Assembly: GCA_905250075.1 (NCBI GenBank)
Contig: CAJNOP010000029.1
Span: 993,414-1,057,413 of the forward strand
Reading direction: 5' to 3'
Source of the DNA: Rotaria sp. Silwood1
Taxonomy: Eukaryota; Rotifera; Eurotatoria; Philodinida; Philodinidae
DNA length: 64,000 bases
Shown here: piece by piece, positions 48,601 through 59,824 of the stretch
Position numbering within the stretch: position 1 is the first letter of the stretch
How the letters are laid out: every line of letters begins with the position of its first letter
Made by a program: the position numbers and the translations under genes
The notes under the pieces: model-generated
The model's input: the letters and a program-made list of their open reading frames with translations, nothing else
Database searches by the model: none
Told to the model about the DNA's origin: nothing

Positions 48601-50498
48601 ATCGATAATCTCATTGAATATTATTCGCTATGAGATTGGCATTAGTTTAAACTGAGAAGTTCAAATAAACTTTCCAAAATAACTATTCATATACACTATT
48701 TCCTATAAAACAAAGTCTCGGAATATATTAGTTCACAGAAATGATTTATTCTATATCATTTAAAATTGAAATTGATATGGAACAGTTACAAATTGCATTT
48801 CTAATGGTAAAACTTTGAGCTTAAGTTTTCGAACTATGTAAAAATTCCTCCCCGCAATAGAATAACCTAGATATTCTATTATGTCTGACTGGTTTTCATA
48901 GTTTAAAAAAAAACTGGATATTTAATTGAGTTTCGATTTGATCATATTTCTTGCAGAAGTTTAATGTAAGAAAAAAAGTTCTAGAATCAATCAATGTCAG
49001 ACTTCAAAGATGTAACTTTACTTGATACTCTCTTATTCATCTCATTTCATTTACTGCCGTCAGTATTCTTTCTACTAGTAGATGTAGTTCTCTTGATACC
49101 TCTCAGTTCTAAAAGTACCTTTTTTTTTCAAAAGTAACAGATCGTGTTGATACAGTCCTACAGACATAGTAGTGATTAAAAAGGATATGTTTATGTCCTA
49201 GACAAAATTGAACTTGTGTAGAATTCATTTTTAATTAGTCAGAAAATAATTTTCTTCTATTTGAAAATAAATTTTAATTTTTGTTTGCATGAACAAACTA
49301 GCACCACTTACTTTTATAAATTAGCCAGACTATTCATTTTCACGTATTCAAACTGTGATATCTGAATCAATATCTTCTTGTGCGTTGACATCGCAAAATA
49401 ATTTTTCGAAAATACTTTTAGGAATAGGCCAATCAATATTTTCAAGTTTTTAAAGTATTTAATTCGAAGACAAATAAACATTGATAAAACAAATGCTATT
49501 CAAAAGGCATGAACTTAAAAATCCTTTCTCTTTTTTTGGTTGAGGCGTACTCAGATAAACTAGATTCAACTTGAATACATTGATGAACACTGGCGAACTC
49601 TAACGTCTTAGATTTGAGTAAACTTAAATTAAAGTTGAACATAACTTAAGATAAGTATATCGCAATTGTTTATAAACAAGGTGAAATAATTGACTTAGAT
49701 AAGAGTTTATAAAATAAAATCCCACTAAACCATAACTAAAAAATAATATTGCTTTTTGTTTTTTTTGCTGTTTTTTTTTCTCTTTTATTGAGTTATCGAA
49801 AAATTCTATTGGAAATCTACTAAGAAGGATTATATACCTTATTTCATCAAGTATAGTATGTAGACAACATATTTAGCTGTCCTATGGGTTGGTATAGCAA
49901 GCGCGAGTCTGACTTACGGATCTCTGCTATACTCTATTGAATTTTCACCAATCATTTCATGCATTCATGTTTCCCAAAATAAAAAAAAAAGCATTGTTGA
50001 AATATAGATTCTGTAGAAAAAAATACATATAGTTCTCTTATTATTAGTGATATAAAGAGTAACAATCAAAATACGTTTCTATCATGAAGCAAAATTCAAA
50101 GATCAGTTCTTTATTGTTATCTTTTCGAACTTTCAAAAATTTGAAATCTTGCCGAAGCTATGTTTTATTTTGTTTGATATTTTTATTTTAATATTCAAAT
50201 CATTAATCATTTATAGTCAAATTATTGGAATTCTAATGGTAGTTATTTTTCCAAAACTTGGTCGTCAACTTAGTCAATATGAAATGTTAACTGAAACATG
50301 CTCAAAAGATATGAAGGATAAAATAGCAATACTAAATTATTCAAGTAAAACCTGTGCTTATTTAATTATCCAGAAAAAACCTTATTTTTTTTCTTTGATT
50401 TAGTTCCTCTGTATACAATGGCATTTATTATGGTTGCCGTAACACTTTTTTATTTTGCTTGTTTTAAATGTAAATATAAAAGAAGACGTCAACATTAA
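45682..50498 (+). CDS. FLVCR-family (SLC49) MFS transporter
   Basis: Twelve-helix major-facilitator transporter related to the human FLVCR1/FLVCR2 family, whose members are linked to haem and choline transport. Ten exons: 45682-45816, 45862-46020, 46084-46186, 46242-46355, 47705-47781, 47839-47970, 48019-48288, 48337-48494, 50217-50344, 50404-50498 (456 aa, somewhat short). Family marks are 'YKRRWFYLFVVCLAQISNAL' entering helix 1, 'DAINWLSLMYMI', 'STWLIDKLGVRAG', 'GQFVCALAQTFILFIPTKF' and 'WFSEKQRSLANSIA'. The C-terminus is short and basic ('KCKYKRRRQH'). Two introns are long (46356-47704, 1349 nt; 48495-50216, 1722 nt) and the rest under 70 nt. ATG lies directly after 'TATTTTCAG', so a spliced leader or 5' UTR intron is likely. 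Substrate cannot be read from sequence. Confidence 0.9.
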
Positions 50499-50578
50499 AC
50501 TTTGCTTTTCATGTGCAATATTTTATTGAGTTTTTATTCTTATTATTATTTTTTTAATGAAATACAAACATGATTAAT

Positions 50579-50600
50579 TTTATTTTCGGGCTTTTTTTAG
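50579..50600 (+). promoter_or_regulatory. Splice acceptor directly before the FBXO31-like start codon
   Basis: A T-rich tract ending 'GGCTTTTTTTAG' abuts ATG 50601. The upstream gene's stop codon is only 102 nt away on the same strand, so this may be a spliced-leader acceptor resolving a two-gene transcript. The FLVCR-type starts at 45682 and 61391 have the same arrangement. Confidence 0.5.
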
Positions 50601-51836
50601 ATGGATAAGTTACCATATGAACTTCTCTTTTCAATAGCTACTCATCTTGATTCACCAAAAGATTTATGTTCACTTTCTCAAGTTTCTTCATTGTTTTTAT
50701 CTATATCACGTGATGATCGCATATGGAAACGACTATGCTATCAATTGTACAATATAAAATTTCCGCTAAACGAAATGAAACAAAGTTTTTACGAGTATGA
50801 TATTATTATCGAAAAATAAATAACATAAAATTTAAATTATTAAATATTTTTCTTGAAGTTTATTTACGAAAATTCTCGTGCCATACGGTCGATATCTTGG
50901 CTATTGGAAATCAAATGAAAAGTATTTTGGTGGTCTCATTAATGTTTATTTAAATATATCTGATGGAACTATAACTGGTGAAAAGTTTAAAGTATTAAAT
51001 GCTTCTCTTGGTGCACCACAATTGTTTTTTGATGATGATGACGATGAAGATGATGAAGCTGATGAATCTTTTTTAAAACCTGTTTATACAAAAATTAAAT
51101 TATTTACTATTGATTGTCAATCTCATCAGATATTATGTCATCAATGTAATGTACTTCATTCAGAACTGTCATGGATAAAAAATTTTGATTCAAATCAACA
51201 ATATTTTGGCTTATCACAAGAAGCATTACCGATCAATGAACGATCATCGTTAGTTGAACATGATCATAATTTGATGGATAGTCCAGAAGTACGTGATATC
51301 TATTTTACAAGAAATTGTTCGAATGATTCATCTATTGTTTATCATCCTCTTTCAATTCCTCAACCAAGAACCGGTGATAATAATCATCCATTAGCACGTT
51401 TTAATGGACTTTGGGTAGGATCGTATGGTGGTCATGGTCTTGAATTGCTTTATTTTGAGCTTTATCATGATTTTACATGTCCGATAACCATCGATGGTAC
51501 ATCAAAAGATGTGGAAATTGTGCCGAATGCTTTAGTTGCTAGAAAAATTTCCGGAGATCCTAATGTACCACATAGTAAAATTTCTTTTGCTGCTACACAT
51601 GCTATTGAGGCGGATTCAGATTCTCCAATATGTTATGAAGGCATTGGACAAAGTAAGAAATCTTGTAATGTAAAAAAACAGGTTACTTTTTATTTTTATA
51701 TTTTTTAGTTGCACATACAGGCTATATTGATGCGAAATTTATCCGTACAAAAATAATGCCAATATCAGAGGATGTATTGAAAGTTACTTGGTATGCTTTA
51801 CATCATACTTCATTGTTTAAGAGATGTTTATTTTGA
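50601..51836 (+). CDS. FBXO31: FBXO31-like F-box protein
   Basis: Substrate-recognition subunit of an SCF (SKP1-cullin1-F-box) ubiquitin ligase. Three exons: 50601-50794, 50859-51652, 51709-51836 (371 aa). The F-box is at the N-terminus ('LPYELLFSIATHLDSPKDLC', 'DDRIWKRLCYQLY'). The FBXO31 substrate-binding region follows: 'DLFTKILVPYGRYLGYWKS' with 'YFGGLINVYL' (human counterpart 'GPYGGLLNVVV'), then 'GLWVGSYGGHGLELLYFEL' (human 'GLFKGTYGPHGLEIVML') and the shared 'ISGDPNVP'. A Asp/Glu run (residues about 120-130) interrupts the domain. The protein is shorter than the human one and lacks the long disordered insert. It starts 102 nt after the FLVCR-type stop codon. Confidence 0.85.
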
Positions 51837-53456
51837 TTTATTCATATTCGTTGTTGTACTATGATTGTAATAATTAATAATAAATCAGCAGAAAATTACG
51901 TGTATCATTGCAAACTGTCTTTTGACAAAATAGATTATTTTAAAATAATAATGGTTTATTGGTTGCAAAGAATAATAATTAGTTTCTTTTTTAATAAAAT
52001 TTAGATAATGAAACAGTCTATACAATTTTTACCTCAAGAGAACACATACATCATGAATACATAAATTTATATGATATCTAGCGAGTATGATATAATTAAA
52101 GGCAGTCTCACTCAGAGTTGGAACCGGTTGGGATGATAAGACCGGTCGGTCTGTGCCGGTTTAGAATTTTTTTTTAGATATGCCATTTTTCTTTGATAAA
52201 ACATGTCAAAAGCAAGTTTCAATGTGCTACATTCAAATCTTTTTTCACTAGAGTTTAAAAGAGGTGAAGATGAAGGAGATTGTGTGGGTGTTTCTGAGTC
52301 TAGCAAATCATTGCACGTTTCAAGAGTTCATGAAGAATTAGATTCTGCGGCAATTTCAGAATAAGAGGAACGTCTGCAAAAATTCCATCAAAAACATGAC
52401 GGATAGAAACGGTTCAGCAATAACCGGCATAGAAATATGATGCACAGCGGATAGAAAAAGGAAGCCAAGAACAATTTCTTCAAGTACAGTAGCTAAAAAC
52501 TTGGTATCTTGTGTACTTATTCTTCGCACTTGATATTGATTATCTATGTTTGTCAAAGCCCTTTTACTTGTAAGATTACTTAAAAAATAGATTTTTTAAT
52601 GAGTTTTTCAACAAAACCTCAATTTTCCACTCAGGTCATTTTGATAGTGGACCTTGAATTCTAGCTTGAAACTTTGAAAAATAATGTTCTTTATGTAACT
52701 ATGTCATACTAAAAGTTTTAGCTTTTTTTGTTGCTTTTGTCGTGGGATACGAATACCAGCGCAAAACTTGCTTTTTCACACAACTACGTAAATTTTGAAT
52801 ATGCATATCTCACGATAGAAACAATTCAAATAGCTGAAAATTCCAGAATGAACTAGTCACATTGAGAGCATTATATATGCAAAATTCCGAGTCAAAATTC
52901 TTTAGCATCTGTGGAGATTCCCTGGTGAGTTCTCAAAGTTCTCTAATAAGAGCTCCAAAGTTGGAAACTATCTATGGATTATGTTTAGAACCAAACAATC
53001 GACGTAGAAGTTTTAAAATATTATATATTTGGGTTAGTATTATCTATTGGAAACTTAATTCGATGTGAAAGATACATCGTTATTACACAAGTTGCTTTGA
53101 ATGATTGTGGATAAAAGACTATAATTGAGACGCCGTATCTCAATAAGGGCTTATATTCGCATTTATATGCATTCATCAAAATTGGCTGATGGCACGTTCT
53201 GTCAGAGAGTAAATTAAAACTCAAGTAAAAGTCCTGGAAAAATTCGGCGAAACAGTTGCACTATTTAGCAGTCGTTATCTTCTAGTATATGATAAATATG
53301 CTTTTAGTCCTGTTACATCAAAAATAAAAACTTAAAAAAGAACGAAATGCCTGTAGTATATTTAATAAATATACAACGCCAAATAACTATAAAAATATCG
53401 AATTAATATAATTAAAACGTCAATTTGAAATATGCATTCTACTTATCTAGCTCTCT

Positions 53457-53526
53457 ATTAGAGATGTTCGCCTATTTTACCTACTTTTTTGGAGGTGCTA
53501 CAAGATGACTAGTTGTCTCTAATTAG
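53457..53526. repeat. Short TTAGAGA-type inverted repeat
   Basis: 'ATTAGAGATGTTC' (53457-53469) faces 'TTGTCTCTAATTAG' (53513-53526) in inverted orientation, about 70 bp in all. The ends match the 502-bp element at 44970-45471, so it looks like an internally deleted relative. Confidence 0.45.
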
Positions 53527-54267
53527 AATTCAAGGTATAGTTAATTGCAGATACCTAGCAACTTTCATATCAGTTACATAATAGCTTCAGATCTCTGAAA
53601 TCGATTTTATCGCCAGGCTGTTCACTGTGGGACAGGAGGTTCGGAAGAGAAATATTCAGATGTTGTCACCATTATCTTTACACCTCATGATGCATCTAAT
53701 ACTTTTATCGACAACTTTTCAGATATGATCTTATGAAACATTAGAAGAATGGTTGAAACCCTAAATTTTGTGAAGTCGATTGATGGTGATAGCATTGTGA
53801 ACTTTCGCTGAGGTAAATGGAAAAAAATTATTTCTAAAAATCGACATTCGAAAACCCAGAAGCTATTAGCAAATATAATAAGTCGAATTGTTTATTAGTG
53901 AATGCTACCGTCATATTATACTTTCAGTTCTTAAATCTAATTCAAGAGAGATGCAAAATAAAAAGAGAAGACATCCAAAAACTGTTTATCGAACAATACC
54001 ACTAATTATATCAAGGATTCGTGGTATAAAGTCAAACTCGTTGATCGGGTCGACACCGAGAACACTGAAGTAATATTTTGGTGTTCCAGGTTCAATGAAT
54101 TCAAGGTGTGTTGCTCTGTTCCGACCTTTCTGTACGAGACTTCACGACTCGAGTCAGCTTGGAGTTCATATTGGTCGTCCAAATGAATGCACGAGTGTTG
54201 CCCTTTCGTATATATTTTCTAGAAGATTGCATACATTTATTACTTATCACGAACTTAGTAGTAAAGC

Positions 54268-54303
54268 TTATCATCAATTCAAAGATTATCATCAATTCAA
54301 AGA
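54268..54303. repeat. 18-bp perfect tandem duplication
   Basis: TTATCATCAATTCAAAGA occurs twice back to back (54268-54285, 54286-54303). The length is a multiple of three, and open frames pass through on both strands, but no gene is identified here. Confidence 0.85.
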
Positions 54304-54521
54304 AGGCGCTGTCTCCTGCTCTAAACATACTCATGTCTATACGGTAATAACGATACGTACTTGTCGGCACTTCCGTATCCGCTTTCACTTTGGATGCGTC
54401 AAAGGCTGACATCATACACGTTTGGTGAATAATTTGGTTAATCAATAAAGTTAGTTGTTAATAGTTAGCCATCGTTAAGATATAAGAAAGATCAGAGGCA
54501 ATCACTCTTAATTTTACTCAC

Positions 54522-55009
54522 ATGTAATCACCAACTCCAACAGAATAAATGTTTGTTGGCATTGGGCTTCTCAAACTGCCGCCTGTTTTGCTGTTTCTGA
54601 TGCAACCTTGCTCTGACCGTCAGTGAAGACCAACATTGGTCGAGCAACTCCTTCGTTAACAGATCGACATGTACCATCACATACTATCTTTGCTTGTAGG
54701 AAAGCTTTGGCTGTGTCAGTCCCTCCTTTCAAATGTTGGATCGTTCTGATCCTGTTCATGAGCCATTGAATCGAAAATGTTGATAGTTTCATATTAGCAA
54801 ATATGATAGGCACTTGAACGTTACTCGAGTAATTGATCACGGCGATCATCACTTTTTTCGATCTAATCTTCAAGATTGATGCCACACTTTCCATCGTTTC
54901 GACTACCCTAGCAAAGTCCGCTCAAGCAATACTGCCGGACGAATCCAGGATAATGATGAGATCGAAAATGTTATCGCATGTTGGTAATTGAGTCCGAATG
55001 ATACTAGTG
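54522..55009 (-). pseudogene. Broken von Willebrand factor A domain exon
   Basis: The minus strand reads a VWA (integrin I-like) domain: the metal-binding MIDAS motif 'FDLIIILDSSGSIA', then 'KVMIAVINYSSNVQV', 'GGTDTAKAFLQA', 'RPMLVFTDGQSKV' and, in a different frame, 'NIYSVGVGDYM'. The order is normal for the fold. Two lesions are visible: an in-frame TGA at 54922-54924 just after the MIDAS motif, and a frameshift at about 54560-54585 before the last strand. A TTAG acceptor (exon from 55009) and a GTGAGT donor (after 54522) still frame the exon. No upstream signal-peptide exon or downstream exon was found. Sequencing error at both places would be the alternative. Confidence 0.65.
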
Positions 55010-56244
55010 CTAATACAAAGCAGTCAGAGAAGAAAGACAGTGCTTTTCGATAAAAATACATTATGCGAAACCCTGATCACATTCTCCTCACATTTATACT
55101 CCATAGGTTTCTATTTCTGTTAATATGTGATAACATTCTCTTTCCTCAAAACAGACGTATATTTGTCATATCAGAGTGTCAAGCATCTCGACCGAATGAT
55201 TGATAACAGAATGAGATAAAAAAACGATGAATACGCCTGTCAATATCACACATTGTTTGCTAAAAAAAAAGTATGCATCAGAACATGGAGTTGTTAAGTG
55301 TCTGTGTGCGTATGATGTGTGCATATATCTTTCGTAGAACCCATAGGGACGACCACACCCATAGCAATACTAGGGGGTATCAGAATTCCCGTTCCTTGGG
55401 GTTTCATTACTGAGCAAGGAAAACCAACTTGGGAATTTGTTTCCGTGTCTTTGCCAATATACTAAGATGTTTAGATATATCTATGCTTTTCTTTTATGGC
55501 AAATGACTGTGTGTTTCCGGGTTTCTAGAAGAGGTAGTTCGCACCGAGTTCTCAGTTCCTAAGAATAAAAACCATAACTGACGTCCCTAGCCAACATATC
55601 CACATTCTTTGGAAAAAAGAAGAGTCTTTTATGTTATTTTCTATCGAAATGATGAACTGAAAACTATACTAGCCATTTCAAGTTTCTAACAGTCGGTTAA
55701 AACTAGTCCAGAAAGATAAGGTCGAAATTTTCGTAGATGAAAAATCTTTAGCCTATAATGAATTTAACTGCTGATAGCTAATTAACATTTCGCTGCCATA
55801 ATAAATTCATTCACCATAATTGCAGACCATTATCGTACGATGAGAACGCGTGAGGTCAATATTTTAGGTTGGTACTTTGACGATATTTAGAAATTTGTCA
55901 GTTGGAAACTATCAAGCTCATATTTAATACCATTATAGATGATCGCAACATTTTATTTATGTACATTTCACTATAGATATCAACGGCGATATTCTCATTG
56001 ATATTCTCATTATTAGAACTTTAATGTTATTTTTATTATTAATATTATATAGTAAAACATAATTTCATTTTTCAAATTTTATATGAAGAGAATGTGAATT
56101 CATTTTTCCATTCGACTGGAAATTTATTATTCTATAGATTTTTTTGGTCGTCTTTACAGAAAAAAACATTGAAATATACAATAAAAACTTGTATTGGTTG
56201 CTATGCACCTTCAAATTTCTTTCTATGTCAATTGAATAGAGACT
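55010..56244. other. Intergenic stretch, no gene seen
   Basis: No open frame of note. It lies between the VWA relic and the DUSP23-like gene. Upstream exons of the relic may once have been here, but I cannot find a signal peptide or further VWA-linked domain. Confidence 0.5.
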
Positions 56245-56742
56245 ATGAATAATTATATAAATTGTAATGCAGCTTATGATTCAATGCCACCTTATTTTTC
56301 CTGGATCGAAGATCGTGTTCTCGCTGCAAGTGCTCAACCATTTCATCACTCTCATATGCAATATCTTCGCTCACAAGGAATTCGTCTATTAGTGAATATT
56401 GACATGAATATTCCACCGCATAGTAATTCATTCAAGCATGTGTGTTTCTCAATAGCTGAACATTGTTGTCCAACATTTGAGCAGATTATTGATTTTATTA
56501 ATGTTGTATTAGCAGCACGAGATCGTGGCGAGCCAGTACTCATTCAATCAATACGAGGTCAAGGTATTTTAGCTATTTTTATTGCTTGCTATTTAGCTGT
56601 TCGATGGACTTGTTCAGCTGAAGCTGCTATAAACTCATTGATTAAAATACGTCCAGCATCATTTGATAATGATATTCAAAAAACTAATGTCAAACATTTC
56701 GTTACCTACTGGCATAAATGTCATGCACAAATGAACATTTGA
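56245..56742 (+). CDS. DUSP23-like phosphatase fold without catalytic Cys
   Basis: Intronless 165-residue protein matching small atypical dual-specificity phosphatase DUSP23 (VHZ) along its length. 'PPYFSWIEDRVLAAS' corresponds to 'PPNFSWVLPGRLAGL', 'QGIRLLVNI' to 'LGVRHLVSL', 'IPPHSNS' to 'GPPHSDS', and 'IACYLAVR' follows the active site. The signature HCxxGxxR(T) of the P-loop is replaced by 'QSIRGQGIL' (residues 101-109): Ser102 stands for the nucleophilic Cys and Ile108 for the phosphate-binding Arg, while both loop glycines remain. The general-acid 'IPDFCPP' region is 'IAEHCCP', also lacking the Asp. It is therefore predicted to be a pseudophosphatase, perhaps a phospho-protein binder. 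The open, undamaged frame argues against decay. Confidence 0.82.
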   Translation: MNNYINCNAAYDSMPPYFSWIEDRVLAASAQPFHHSHMQYLRSQGIRLLVNIDMNIPPHSNSFKHVCFSIAEHCCPTFEQIIDFINVVLAARDRGEPVLIQSIRGQGILAIFIACYLAVRWTCSAEAAINSLIKIRPASFDNDIQKTNVKHFVTYWHKCHAQMNI

Positions 56743-57102
56743 CACGTAACATTCGGATATTGATATATCGAAATACTTCTTGACTACTATGAATAATATT
56801 TTCAATCATAATGATGTTTGAATCGATATCGAAAAGTTTGTTTTCATTAATATTATACGCACAATTTATTTTAAGAAAATGTTTAAAAGGCTGTTAGTGC
56901 AATCCGTGCGAGATAAAAATGTGAAATACGATAGAATTGCTAACATTGTCAAAGCAAGAATTCATCAATATGAGTTCCGTTTTTTCTGCATTTCTAACTA
57001 CTATTATAATACATTTCGATGACAAAAGGTTATAATCCTTTTATATTACAGTCAGCATAAAAGAAGAACGAAGGACAGCTATCTTCAATTCAACTGTTTA
57101 CA

Positions 57103-57166
57103 CTATCTGTCACCATTTGTGATAGAGGAGTGTTGTGGCTTAGGCGTTCATCATGACAGATGGTAG
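57103..57166. repeat. Short inverted repeat
   Basis: CTATCTGTCA (57103-57112) and TGACAGATGGTAG (57154-57166) are inverted copies with one mismatch, about 64 bp end to end. Perhaps a tiny inverted-repeat element. Confidence 0.45.
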
Positions 57167-57347
57167 TAAAACTCAGGAGTTCGAAAAAACCTGGAAATAT
57201 GAACCGATATGAAACTGCTTAATCATCAGTTAGATATAAAAGTCCTTAAGCCTATGTCAAAAAACCTTCATTTTTTCATTCTTAAGACTGAAGATTTCAG
57301 TATATATACAAAATATTCTTTTGTTTAAGTATTGAAACAGTTCGTCT

Positions 57348-58191
57348 TTAACCCTTAAAAGCCGAAAGTCCTTATTGCGGTATCAGGAGGAAAATAATTA
57401 TCAAAAGTGAACTATTAAGTCCTCAGTACACGCATAATATCATTAGAACGAACTACATTGATCTCCTTCCCGAGCCACGCGTTGCTTTATACCAGAAACA
57501 TAGAATCTCACAAAACTCTGTCAGAGTGTAGCTTTGAGTTGAAACTTTGCTCACTAATAGTTCCTATTGCTGTTAATATGCCCTGAAATTTTCAGTGAAA
57601 AAGGATGTTTTGTTCTTGTGATAATGAACGCGGAAAAAATTAGCAACATTTTGCAAAAAATTCCTGAAATTCGGTATTTTTTAAGCATATTCTATCTATT
57701 GAAGTAAACAACACTGGTTATTGAAAAATTTAGAGCAATATATATAGCAGATGAGCTATTTATGGGCAAACTTTCAAGTCAATATGCCTTTATTTTGCTG
57801 GCTTTACAATAGGGATTATCCGGTTGTTGCAAGATTTTCTGTATGACAGTCTCCTGCATCGGTAGAATGAAATACATTTCAAAAAATGATTTTATCGCAT
57901 GCCTTGTGACTATCTTTACGCATATCTATTTGCAAAAGGAAAGACAAGCGTCTTGCTTTTTGATAAAGGGAAGCTGAAAAATAAAGAATTACTTTGGAAC
58001 TGATTGGTTTTGAAAGATCTCCGGTTTTGCATGAAATTTAACGGAATATTATTTTCTTGTTGTTTCAATATGATCGTTAGAGTCTTGTCAATTCAGAAAA
58101 TTTTTAGTTTCTTCCGAGAACATCTTGTATTAACTTCTGTTGTCAATATACTGATGTCCCTTGGAAGGGACATTCGGCTTTTAAGGGTTAA
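57348..58191. mobile_element. piggyBac-type non-autonomous element (TTAA ends)
   Basis: Inverted ends read TTAA-CCCTTAAAAGCCGAA from both sides (left 57348-57366; right, as its complement, 58173-58191). The match continues to 23 of 24 positions (one A/T difference). TTAA target duplications followed by CCCTT are typical of piggyBac-superfamily transposons. The interior is 836 bp, too short for a transposase, and I see none, so this is a MITE-like derivative. The right end has a subterminal palindrome GTCCCTTGGAAGGGAC (58156-58171). Confidence 0.78.
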
Positions 58192-59824
58192 TCTCAACAG
58201 TTCACTAGTGCAACTTTGTCAAACAAGAAATAATTAAAATTTTCGTATCTATTTGATGATATAACGATTTTGGTTCTACGTGATATTTTGAAAGCCGAAC
58301 CGGAATCGTAGTTTCGGATAATATTGGTATCGTCGAACTCGATGGAGATCTTAAATGATCATGTTTAGTTTATAGCAAATTCTTATGTCCTGGAAAGTTC
58401 AAGAAGAATCAAATCTATAGCAAAGTTTATTGATTTAAGTGTCATTTTAACACAGAAAAATATGCTCGTGAAACAAAATCTTCGTTCAAAAACTTGTTTT
58501 CTTTGGAAAATCCTGGAAATAAAAAAAAACTTACAACGAATATGAAATCATGTTCGTAGAATTTATCGAAGGATTGAGCAAATATGCATGAAAGTAGTGA
58601 TGTACCTAGGATTTTCATAAATGAAAGCGATCAAAGTCACAAAAAACGTGTTTCTAAGTCAAATTAGGGATCGTATCGGCTCATTTCTAAGCATTTTCTG
58701 CTGAAAAAAACGAAAAAATACTTCAAAATGAAGAATTGATCATCCTGAGTTCCCTTCATCCCATATTATACATTTAGGCGAACATATGGCTAAGTTGGAA
58801 AATCGCACTTGTTCAACATTTAAATATAGGGAAATATACATAGATCTATAGTTCATCTAATGGTATGAATAACTTTCTCATAACTGTCAAATAAACTGAA
58901 AGTCTAGTTCTCCAAAAATTTACTCTGAAAGTCGTAATATCACCAGCAAAATTGACATATAACAAAAGTAAACAGTTTTGTCTAAGTTCTGAGAAAAAAG
59001 TATTTATTTCCCACAGTGTCACTCGAACGATTAGTCTCGTGAAATGAGCAACCTACTCACATTTAGCTTCTAAACTATTCCAACTTTTCTTAGAATGTTC
59101 TTCTATCAAATGTCTCTAATTCCTGTTAGTGCATATATCCCTGAACTGCACAGTAGGTTTTCAAAAAACCCAGTTTTTTAAGATATTTTTCTAGCTTTAG
59201 AAAAATATCCTATTGACAAAAATATTATATTCGGAATGAGGAGATTTAAACTGCGTCGAATAATATATAACGCAAAAGGTTTTGTCGAAAAGCATCTTTT
59301 TCCAAAAAATGTTTTTTTTCTTTCTTAAAAATGCTTTTCTAAGTCATATCCAATCGGATCTGAGCATGGAAGTCCATGTTCACCTTCTATGCGAAAAATG
59401 CGCATTGTATCGCTCTTTCATTCTAAATCCATCATTGCACAAAAGAATAAATCAAGATCATTGTCTTCGAATTATTAGGTGATGTGTGAAAAAAAAACCA
59501 TATCAGTCCATTAGCAAATCACTGATTCAATTTTCATTGAGAGATTTTCAAATGATTTAATTGAGTGAATCGGTATTGAAATTGGAATCGACGGTTAACA
59601 GTCTTGAATATCTTTCTCATTTATTTTCGTTGCGTATACATTTTTTTTCTAGTGAATTGAAAAATATCTTCTATGTAAATTCTTCTGAAAAACTTTACTG
59701 AAGTTTTTATTTTAATAAGAAAAATTTATAATGGGTTACTGACGAAAGATGTCACTAAATATTTGTCTTTTTAGTATACAATAATTTGTCATTGGTGTGT
59801 CATAGTTCTCATCTGATTCTTTTC

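Larger units (their letters stand above)
51837..54521. other. Gene-free stretch with repeat relics
   Basis: No supported gene. Short frames near 52112-52306 and 52356-52556 on the minus strand have mixed composition but no motif. Repeat items are a half-copy of the 34.4 kb fold-back family (52862-52930), a short TTAGAGA-type inverted repeat (53457-53526) and an 18-bp tandem duplication (54268-54303). Confidence 0.5.
56743..59824. other. Gene-free stretch holding a piggyBac-type element
   Basis: Between the DUSP23-like gene and the 3' end of the NMNAT-kinase gene. The main identifiable item is the TTAA-flanked element at 57348-58191. Short open frames at 58004-58237 and 59282-59482 show no motif. 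Nothing else supportable. Confidence 0.55.

Noticed and set aside
52100-52560. hAT or other transposase remnant on the minus strand
   Set aside because: Composition was suggestive but no transposase motif or terminal repeat could be pointed to.
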